DNA of 20,524 bases from an uncultured Bacillota bacterium (GTDB taxonomy: Bacteria > Bacillota_I > Bacilli_A > RFN20 > CAG-826): positions 1 through 20,524 of the forward strand of contig CASFWS010000005.1 in assembly GCA_949298295.1 (NCBI GenBank). Direction: 5' to 3'. The first letter of the stretch is position 1. Each line of letters begins with the position of its first letter. This document shows, piece by piece, positions 14,886-20,524 of this stretch. The translations under genes and the position numbers were made by a program. A model generated the notes under the pieces. The model was not told where the DNA came from, ran no database searches, and saw only the letters and a list, made by a program, of their open reading frames with translations.

Positions 14886-15854
14886 CTAGGCGGGGACGAA
14901 CTCCTTGATGGCTCCGTCGTAGGCTTCGGTATTGAGGGAACGGACGTGGGAGTGGCGGCCTTTCGGGAGGAAAAGGAGGCGGCTCTTGGGATTGGTCGCC
15001 TCCCGGTAGATGCTTTCCCCGTCTTCCCGGGGGCAGAAGACGTCCTCGGCGCTATAGATGAGGAGGATCGGGCATTGGAGCTTGCCGACGGCCTCGATCG
15101 GCCGGTTGGCGAAGAAGTCGGCCTTCGCGTAGATCCGGGCCAAGAGGAAGGTCAGGTGAAGCATCGGGAAGGCCTTCTTCTTGAAGGAGGCGAAGTTCCG
15201 CTCGAACATCTTGAAATAGGTGGCGTATAGGCCGTCGCAGACGACTTTCTCGACGGGCGGATATCCCCGTTCCTCGAGAAGGCGGGCCGCGTAGACGGAA
15301 GTCGCCGCCCCGATGCAGATGCCGTGGAAGAGAAAACTTTCGACGTGGAAGCGTTCCCGGACGTAGTCGATCCAGGCCACGATGTCGCCGGCTTCCTTCA
15401 ATCCGCCGGTTTGGTATTTCCCGTCGCTTAGTCCGTGGGCCCGCAAATCGACGACGAGGATGTCGTAGCCGAGCTCGGCATAGGGTTTGGCGAAGTAGTA
15501 GCTATAAAGGAGCGACTCGGTCCTTCCTTGGAGGATGACCGCGCATTTCTTGGCTCCGAAGTCGATGAACTCGCCCTTGAGGTTGAGCCCGTCGTGGACG
15601 ATTTCGATGGGAAGGCGCCGGTCGCCTTGACTTTCGGCCCAGGCGACGCCCTCCTCGAACATCCGGACCTGGTCCGCGTCTTTTTTGTTGGTGCATTCCC
15701 GGCTCCGCTTCTTGGGGTTCCGGTAAACGGTGAAATGGAAGACGACGTGGGGAACGAGGATGAGGTAGACGAGGAGATTGAAAACGAGGAAAGAGGCGAC
15801 CGCGATGAGGGCGATGGCCCACCAAGGAAGGGCGGTGGCGGCCAGGAAAGTCAT
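14886..15854 (-). CDS. Membrane-anchored alpha/beta hydrolase with Cys nucleophile
   Basis: 322 residues. One N-terminal transmembrane helix (about 9-33) anchors an alpha/beta-hydrolase domain. The nucleophile elbow reads HGICIGAATS: Cys180 replaces the Ser of GxSxG. The acid is Asp271 (YSAEDVFCP) and the base is probably His303 (RHSHVRSLNTEAY), by comparison with the YqkD-like pattern HxxS...Y. The oxyanion strand VILQGRTE and the VDLRAHGLSDG segment are in place, so apart from Ser-to-Cys the site looks intact. Cys in this position is known in acyltransferases and thioesterase-like members (BAAT, dienelactone hydrolase). In this operon a lipid or acyl thioester substrate is a reasonable inference. 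Its ATG overlaps the degV stop (ATGA, 15851-15854), implying coupled translation. A reading frame continues further upstream but lies inside degV. Confidence 0.87.
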   Translation of the reverse strand: MTFLAATALPWWAIALIAVASFLVFNLLVYLILVPHVVFHFTVYRNPKKRSRECTNKKDADQVRMFEEGVAWAESQGDRRLPIEIVHDGLNLKGEFIDFGAKKCAVILQGRTESLLYSYYFAKPYAELGYDILVVDLRAHGLSDGKYQTGGLKEAGDIVAWIDYVRERFHVESFLFHGICIGAATSVYAARLLEERGYPPVEKVVCDGLYATYFKMFERNFASFKKKAFPMLHLTFLLARIYAKADFFANRPIEAVGKLQCPILLIYSAEDVFCPREDGESIYREATNPKSRLLFLPKGRHSHVRSLNTEAYDGAIKEFVPA

Positions 15855-16792
15855 AGCTTGTTCTTGACGATGCTTTCGAAGACCCCTTTCTCGTAGGAGA
15901 GATCGGTGATCTTCGTTCCGTAATAGAAGGCGGCGAAGAGGCCGGGGCCGCAGTTGATGCCGCTCGAGGGATAGATGTTCGTGACGATGACTTCCCGCGG
16001 CTTGATTTCCTTGCGGATCATCTCGGCGGCCTTTTCGGCTTGCTTCCGGCGGAGGGTCTGGGAAATAAAGACGACTTGCTCGCCCGGCTTCTTGATCGTC
16101 TTCTTCATGTACTCGATGAGGACCCGGTAGGACTTCTCGATGCCGTTGACCTTTCCGAGGACCTGGACCATGCCCTCGGGGCCGAAGTCGCCCATCGGCT
16201 TGATGCCGAACACCGTCCCGAAGAAGGCCTTGGCGTTGCTGATGCGGCCCTTGCTCGCGACGTAATAGAGGTCGTCGATCGGCCCCATCTGGTGGAGGCA
16301 TTCGCGCTCTTCCTCAAGAAGGGAGAAGTTTTCTTCGATCGAAAGCCCTTCCTCCCGATGCATGCCAGCCCGGATGGCCAAGCTCCCGACCCCGAGGGAG
16401 TAGCGGCGGGAATCGAGGATCATGACCTTCCGGCCCGGGAATTCCGGAAGGAGTTCCTTGGCGTATTCGACGAGCATCTTGTAGGTGGCGCTCAAGGCGC
16501 TCGAGATGGTGACGATGAGGACGTCGAGCCCTTTCTCGAGCCACGAGCGGATCTGTCCCTTGGGGTTCCCGCAGCCGAGGGCGGCCGTCTTGTAGCCTTT
16601 GGGGTTGGCCTTGAGCTTGAGGTAGAAATCGTCGAAGAAGGCATCGTCATGGGCTTCCAGGTCGGATGCCTGCTCTTCGCATTCCGGGGTCGAGATGACG
16701 GCCCGGAAGTAGTCGTCGATGCCGAAGCGCTCCCGGAGTTCGGGCGAGAGGTCGCTCGTCGCGTCGGTGAGGATGGCGTAGGTCTTTTCCAT
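15851..16792 (-). CDS. DegV family protein (FakB-like fatty-acid binding)
   Basis: 313 residues, full length for DegV/FakB, which hold a fatty acid while FakA phosphorylates its carboxylate. The start AILTDATSDL, the loop KTAALGCGNP (Thr69), the ISSALSATY motif (Ser97/98), ILDSRRYSLGVGSLA and KGRISNAKAF all match the family. One ligand position differs: where FakB proteins carry a His before GPG, this one reads GINCGPG with Asn280. Start ATG 16792 has AAAGGAG 8 bases upstream, lying over the stop of the acyltransferase gene. Its end overlaps the hydrolase start. Placement in an operon with a FakA-like protein, an acyl ligase and PlsC supports a fatty-acid carrier role; chain preference is unknown. 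Confidence 0.93.
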   Translation of the reverse strand: MEKTYAILTDATSDLSPELRERFGIDDYFRAVISTPECEEQASDLEAHDDAFFDDFYLKLKANPKGYKTAALGCGNPKGQIRSWLEKGLDVLIVTISSALSATYKMLVEYAKELLPEFPGRKVMILDSRRYSLGVGSLAIRAGMHREEGLSIEENFSLLEEERECLHQMGPIDDLYYVASKGRISNAKAFFGTVFGIKPMGDFGPEGMVQVLGKVNGIEKSYRVLIEYMKKTIKKPGEQVVFISQTLRRKQAEKAAEMIRKEIKPREVIVTNIYPSSGINCGPGLFAAFYYGTKITDLSYEKGVFESIVKNKL

Positions 16793-16806
16793 TGTATTTT
16801 CTCCTT

Positions 16807-17781
16807 TCAGATCCTAAGGGTGAGGCGGTTCACGAGGTCAAGGCAGTTGTTGGCTTCGAGCGAATAGTCGCTCCGGCCTAGCACTTCCTTGGCGTAGGCT
16901 TCGATTTCCTCGATCTTCCGGGCCTTTCGGGGGTTCTTGAGGACCCTTACTTCGGGAAGGGCTCCATTCCCGAAGGCGCGGAGAGAGGTGTAGTGGACGT
17001 CGATTTTGGCGCCCGGGGGATTGTAGGCGCGCCCGAATTCGAGAACCGAGTCGTCACCGAAATAGATGCCATAGTGGTAGTAGGGGCCGCAATTGACCCG
17101 GATGACATCCCCCCGATGCGGCTCGAGGTAATCATAATGCATCTTCACTTTCCTTGCCTTCTCGCGTTTGATTTCGTAGAAAAGGCGGAAGCAGCGTTCC
17201 CGGATTTCCTCGTTGAGGGCCGCCGTCCTTTCCCTCGAGGAAAGGCCTTCCTCGGGCAAGGAAGGATAGATGGGCTGGCCGATGACGAGGCGGAGGCGCC
17301 GGAAGATCCCGTAGTTGAAATCGCTGACGACCGGGACGATCGGGGCCCCGCTTTCGAAGGCGATGAGGAGGTAGCCGGTCCCGAAAGGGCCGAACTCGAA
17401 GAGGGGTCCCCGGGCGCCGTAGTCGCCTTCCGGGAACACCACGAGGCTATAGCCGCGGTCGAGGAGATGGGCGCTCCGGGAGAGGAAGTCGAAGCGCCGG
17501 CCCTTCAAATCGACGAAGACGGCCCCGACCATCGCCATCAAGGGCTTGAAGACCTTCCGCCAGCCGACGTACCAATCGGCGGCCAGGTAGTAGAGGCGGC
17601 GGAAGAAAAAGAGGACGGCAATGGCCACCGCGTCAAGGAAGCTCTTGTGCCCGGAAATGATGATGGCCCCCTTCGGCACCCTGAATTTTCTTCCCCCTTC
17701 GTAGCTGACCTTCGTCTTGAAAAGAAGGGCGGCGAAGGGAGCTCCGATGACCATGGCGATGTAATACATCACGATGTTCAT
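16807..17781 (-). CDS. PlsC-type acyltransferase fused to an LRAT-like domain
   Basis: 324 residues. The N-terminal hydrophobic stretch (1-21) and residues 40-200 form a 1-acyl-glycerol-3-phosphate acyltransferase: HKSFLD (His45, Asp50) is the HX4D catalytic motif, FPEG (116-119) the substrate motif, and APIVPVV the later block. After a charged linker, residues 220-320 match the LRAT/NlpC-P60 thiol-acyltransferase pattern: HRGDVIRV at 222, YYHYGIYFGDDSVLEFG with His236, and NNCLDLVNRL with Cys313. The second His of LRAT is Glu248 here. PlsC moves an acyl chain from acyl-ACP/CoA to a lysolipid; LRAT proteins move acyl chains through a Cys. The fusion suggests lipid remodelling at the membrane. 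ATG 17781 overlaps the ligase stop (ATGA) and has AAAGGAGG upstream, the strongest ribosome site in the window. Confidence 0.9.
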   Translation of the reverse strand: MNIVMYYIAMVIGAPFAALLFKTKVSYEGGRKFRVPKGAIIISGHKSFLDAVAIAVLFFFRRLYYLAADWYVGWRKVFKPLMAMVGAVFVDLKGRRFDFLSRSAHLLDRGYSLVVFPEGDYGARGPLFEFGPFGTGYLLIAFESGAPIVPVVSDFNYGIFRRLRLVIGQPIYPSLPEEGLSSRERTAALNEEIRERCFRLFYEIKREKARKVKMHYDYLEPHRGDVIRVNCGPYYHYGIYFGDDSVLEFGRAYNPPGAKIDVHYTSLRAFGNGALPEVRVLKNPRKARKIEEIEAYAKEVLGRSDYSLEANNCLDLVNRLTLRI

Positions 17782-19691
17782 TGTCCCTCCTTTATCTTCC
17801 GGTCGAAGTCGTCCGGGGTTCGGAGAGTCCGGTCCTTTTCGAGGTCAAAGCGGACCCCGAAGGCGGACTGGAGGGAAATAAGAAGGGAGATGTAGCCCAT
17901 CGAATCACCCCCGAGGTCGAGGAAGTAGTCGCTGTTCGGGGCGACGGGGACGTCCTTCCCGAGGCTTTGGCGGAACAGTTCCTCGATGAGGGCGAGGGTA
18001 TCGTCAAGGGGAACATTGCCCTCCGCTTCCTTCGTTGCGGCGGCAAGGGAAAAGAGGCGGACCTGCCCTTTCTCGACGGCGAGGCGGAGCTGGGCCCGCG
18101 ACACTTTGATGGCGTTGGGATTGGCGATGGGATCGTTGGTCAAAAGGACGGAAGCGACGCATTGCCCATAGGAAACGGAAGCAAGGCGGGATTTTCCCGC
18201 GGCGAGTTCCCGCTCGATGAGGGCGGGCGCGATGCCTTTCCGGTATTCGACGACCAAGGTCAGCTTGCCGTCGAGCTCGAGGACCGAAAAGTGGTTGGCA
18301 AGGGGAAAGGAGAGTTCCCGCTCGATGAGGTCGGGGGACACGTTTTCCCCGTTTTCCGAGACAAAGAGGTCGCTTTTGCGGCCGTTTATGAAGTATTGGC
18401 CGTCAACTTCACGGACTAAATCGTTGGTTGAAAAGGAAGTCGGGCGCTCTGTTTTCCCATCGAGGTAGATGATTTCCCGGGCCAGGCTTTTCCCGCTGAC
18501 GACGAGGGTGCTGTCCTCGGCGATGGCATAGCGGACGCTCGGGAAGGGGGAACCGATCGACCCATTGGTCCGGACCGAGAAGCGTTTCGCGAGGTTGGCC
18601 CCAGCAATCGAGGCCTCGGTCGTCCCGTAGCCGTTGAAGAGGGGGTAGCCGATGGCATTGATGGTCCTTAGGGCCTCGGGGTCGATGTAGGCCCCGCCGG
18701 AAATCATGAAGCGGGGGGATTCCCCGAAGGCTTTGCGCCGGACTTCTCCCATAAGGCGCCGGGAAAGAACAAGGGCAAGGCCCGGAAGTAGTTCGCCTAG
18801 CTTTTCGAGGAGGGCGACGGCCCGCCCGAAAGCCTTTTCTTTCTTCGGCCCGGCTCGCTTCACCCCTTCCTTGATGCCGGCATGGAGTTTGTGGAAGAGA
18901 AGGGGCGGGGCAAAGACGTGGGTAACGCCGTGGCGGATGATCGTCGCCCGGACCGTCTCGGGGGCGAGGTCGCGGAAGAAGACGATCGTCCTTCCGTAGA
19001 AGCTGAACCAAAGGTAGGAAACGACCATCCCGAAAACGTGGAAGAAAGGAAGGATGGCCGCCACTTTGATGGCCCCGCGGTAATCGTTGATGAACCAGCG
19101 GTTCTTCTTGACGATGCTTTCGCTGTTCTCGATTTCGGCGGCGATGGCGTCCCCGTCGTAGACGGCAATCTTCGCTTCCAGGCCGGTCAAGGTCGAGGAG
19201 ATGGCGAAGGCGTTGCCCCATGTCCCTTCCTTCGGGATTCCGCCCGCAGGGAAGGCAAGGATGTCCGGGCGCCCGTAGGAAGAGGGGTAGTCGGGCGAAA
19301 GGGTTATGACCTTGGTTACCGTAAGCCTTTCAAGAAGCCTTAGCCGAAGGCTCAAGGGATAATAGGAATTGACGAGATAGGGAGAATACCCGGCCATGAG
19401 GCTTCCCCAGAAGGCGATGATGAAAAAGGGGCCGTTGGCAAGGTCGATGGCGATGTATTCCCCCTCCTTGGCCGGGAAGGAAGATTGAAGATAGGCTGCG
19501 AAGGCTTCGATGTCCTTCCTTAGCTCGGCGTAGGTCTTTTTCTCGAGGCGGAGGTCGACGAGGCGCTCATAAGCGACCATGTCGGCATGGGCGAAGGAAA
19601 TCGCGAAGAGATCCTCGAGGCGCTTCTTAGAAGAGCGGAGCCTAGAAAGGTCCCGCCGCATCGTCGCAAGGTAGTTTTCCATCTTCCTCAC
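17778..19691 (-). CDS. Acyl-AMP ligase with C-terminal acyl carrier domain
   Basis: 637 residues. An ANL-superfamily adenylation domain (about 25-540) followed by a carrier domain (about 555-637). The A5 block reads FNGYGTTEAS; A7/A8 read STNDLV and INGRKSDLFVSENGENVSP; the A10 lysine is likely in NAIKVSRAQL. The phosphate-binding loop is unusual: ISSTLTGLEAKIAVYDG instead of TSGTTGxPK. The carrier domain has LGGDSMGY with Ser597 as the phosphopantetheine site. It would adenylate a fatty or other acid and load it on its own carrier, giving an acyl-carrier thioester for the neighbouring PlsC. Escherichia coli Aas combines ligase and PlsC in one chain and uses free ACP; here they are adjacent genes. 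GTG 19691 overlaps the FakA-like stop (GTGA); ATG 19682 is an alternative. An aryl or amino acid substrate cannot be excluded. Confidence 0.88.
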   Translation of the reverse strand: MRKMENYLATMRRDLSRLRSSKKRLEDLFAISFAHADMVAYERLVDLRLEKKTYAELRKDIEAFAAYLQSSFPAKEGEYIAIDLANGPFFIIAFWGSLMAGYSPYLVNSYYPLSLRLRLLERLTVTKVITLSPDYPSSYGRPDILAFPAGGIPKEGTWGNAFAISSTLTGLEAKIAVYDGDAIAAEIENSESIVKKNRWFINDYRGAIKVAAILPFFHVFGMVVSYLWFSFYGRTIVFFRDLAPETVRATIIRHGVTHVFAPPLLFHKLHAGIKEGVKRAGPKKEKAFGRAVALLEKLGELLPGLALVLSRRLMGEVRRKAFGESPRFMISGGAYIDPEALRTINAIGYPLFNGYGTTEASIAGANLAKRFSVRTNGSIGSPFPSVRYAIAEDSTLVVSGKSLAREIIYLDGKTERPTSFSTNDLVREVDGQYFINGRKSDLFVSENGENVSPDLIERELSFPLANHFSVLELDGKLTLVVEYRKGIAPALIERELAAGKSRLASVSYGQCVASVLLTNDPIANPNAIKVSRAQLRLAVEKGQVRLFSLAAATKEAEGNVPLDDTLALIEELFRQSLGKDVPVAPNSDYFLDLGGDSMGYISLLISLQSAFGVRFDLEKDRTLRTPDDFDRKIKEGQ

Positions 19692-20524
19692 ATGGCCCCG
19701 ACGATGACGAGGGGACGCTCTTGCCCGCCGGGGAAATAGCTGAATTCGACGTCGTCGCGGTTGGCAAAATAAAGCGACAGGGCATCTACCGTCTCTTGCT
19801 TGATGCCCTTGCCTCCGAAGACGACGATGGTCGAGCGGCCCTTGAGGTTAGTGGGGGACAAGGCCGCTTCGATTTGGGCTTCCAAATTCGGCCCTCCCTT
19901 GAAGGAAAACTCCGCCGTCTTGATCTTCTTCAGGATATTGAGCGACTTCCGGAAATCCTTGTAGGAACCGTCGAACATCGAGGAGGCAAGGCGGAAGAAG
20001 GCGCTCGCGAGCCCTCGGCATTCGACGACAAGGAGGTTCTCGTAGTGGTCCCACCAGCGGATCGATTTGATCTTTTCCTCGATTTCCCGGCTGGCGCTAT
20101 AGACGACGAGGTTCCCACCGAGGTAAGAGCCGAGGAGGTTCTTGAGTTCCTCTTCGGTCGGGACGTGCCCTTCCGGAAGCGGGAAGGCCGCGTCGGCCCC
20201 GAGCCGTTCGAAGAGGGCGGCGGTCCCAGCCCCGTAGGCGAAGGCGACGACGGCGTAGTCGGGGTGCTTGCGGGCCTTGAGGCGGGAGAACTCCGGCGTT
20301 TCGAAGAGATCGTCGATTTTCATGAGGATCTTCGTGCCGAATTTCTCGAAGGACTTGATGACCGCCTGCGGCCCGTTGGTATGGATGTGCACCTTGAGAA
20401 GGTCGCCGTTGATGGCGCAGACGACGGAGTCGCCCCGCCCGCTTAACAGCTTGGAGAAGTACTCCTTGTCATGCTTCTCCTTCAAACGGATGGTGAATTC
20501 GGTGCAATAGCGGAAGAAGGAAAG
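19688..20524 (-). CDS. FakA-like fatty acid kinase, partial (N-terminus off the right edge)
   Basis: About 278 C-terminal residues; the frame is open to base 20524, so the N-terminal DhaL/DAK2 kinase domain is outside the window. The visible part begins in the FakA middle domain: YCTEF (Cys codon 20506-20504) and LLKVHIHTNGP (His codons at 20389-20381), the cysteine and histidines that I recall binding zinc in FakA, then KIDDL. The C-terminal DegV-like domain follows (AVVAFAYGAGTAALFERLGAD), but the family motif GGQTMNPST is replaced by LPEGHVPTEEEL, so it is a divergent member. FakA phosphorylates FakB-bound fatty acid to acyl-phosphate. It is the first visible gene of the lipid operon and shares a GTGA overlap with the ligase gene. 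An internal TTG at 20485 is not the start. Confidence 0.87.
   Translation of the reverse strand, partial: LSFFRYCTEFTIRLKEKHDKEYFSKLLSGRGDSVVCAINGDLLKVHIHTNGPQAVIKSFEKFGTKILMKIDDLFETPEFSRLKARKHPDYAVVAFAYGAGTAALFERLGADAAFPLPEGHVPTEEELKNLLGSYLGGNLVVYSASREIEEKIKSIRWWDHYENLLVVECRGLASAFFRLASSMFDGSYKDFRKSLNILKKIKTAEFSFKGGPNLEAQIEAALSPTNLKGRSTIVVFGGKGIKQETVDALSLYFANRDDVEFSYFPGGQERPLVIVGAM

Noticed and set aside
15855..16301. N-terminal extension of the hydrolase frame
   Set aside because: It runs out of frame inside degV, is Arg/Pro/Gly-rich and has no family resemblance; the ATG at 15854 precedes the membrane helix and overlaps the degV stop.
1..20524. Mobile elements, CRISPR arrays, att sites or a replication origin
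   Set aside because: No transposase, integrase or relaxase motif, no direct-repeat array and no terminal repeats were seen; the tRNA-Ser 3' end is not duplicated anywhere I noticed.

Overview
The window is GC-rich (roughly 60% by eye), fully packed coding DNA with no prophage, transposon, rRNA or CRISPR signal. It looks like an ordinary chromosome segment of an uncultured member of the Bacilli/Firmicutes. The reasons are: a YtrA-type GntR repressor next to an ABC ATPase, FakA- and DegV-family fatty-acid proteins, a UgtP-like diacylglycerol glycosyltransferase, AAAGGAG-type ribosome binding sites, and an archaeal/eukaryotic-type prolyl-tRNA synthetase. TGA is used as a stop. The taxon is an inference; nothing here fixes it below the phylum/class level.

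Layout from left to right. (1) 1-918, minus: the 3' part of a gntR-ABC ATPase operon, cut by the left edge. (2) 1086-1176, minus: tRNA-Ser(CGA) with encoded CCA, its own promoter and a terminator. (3) 1269-4474, plus: a membrane-anchored protein that looks like a degenerate GGDEF-EAL pair, overlapping proS. (4) 4647-12615, plus: a 1,918-residue DUF4011/SF1-helicase/Vsr-like/DUF3320 giant followed by a GH31 alpha-glucosidase. (5) 12603-13703: two small unrecognised genes transcribed divergently from a 60-bp spacer. (6) 13703-20524, minus: a tightly coupled lipid operon running in from the right edge. It reads FakA-like protein, acyl-AMP ligase with a fused carrier domain, PlsC-LRAT fusion, DegV protein, alpha/beta hydrolase with a Cys nucleophile, UgtP-like glycosyltransferase, terminator.

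The most interesting part is region 6. Four of its five junctions are stop/start overlaps or gaps under 20 bases, and every member has a plausible job in handling acyl chains or glycerolipids. Together they suggest a fatty-acid salvage or membrane-lipid remodelling pathway in which an acyl group is activated on a built-in carrier protein and passed to an acyltransferase that carries a second, thiol-type acyltransferase domain (LRAT). The second point of interest is the giant helicase protein, an architecture associated with phage defence, whose transglutaminase-like and nuclease-like domains have both lost key residues here. The third is that most genes at transcript starts have a -10-like box 6-10 bases from the start codon and no clear Shine-Dalgarno sequence, which suggests leaderless mRNAs.

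All calls are from reading the sequence; no database search was run.
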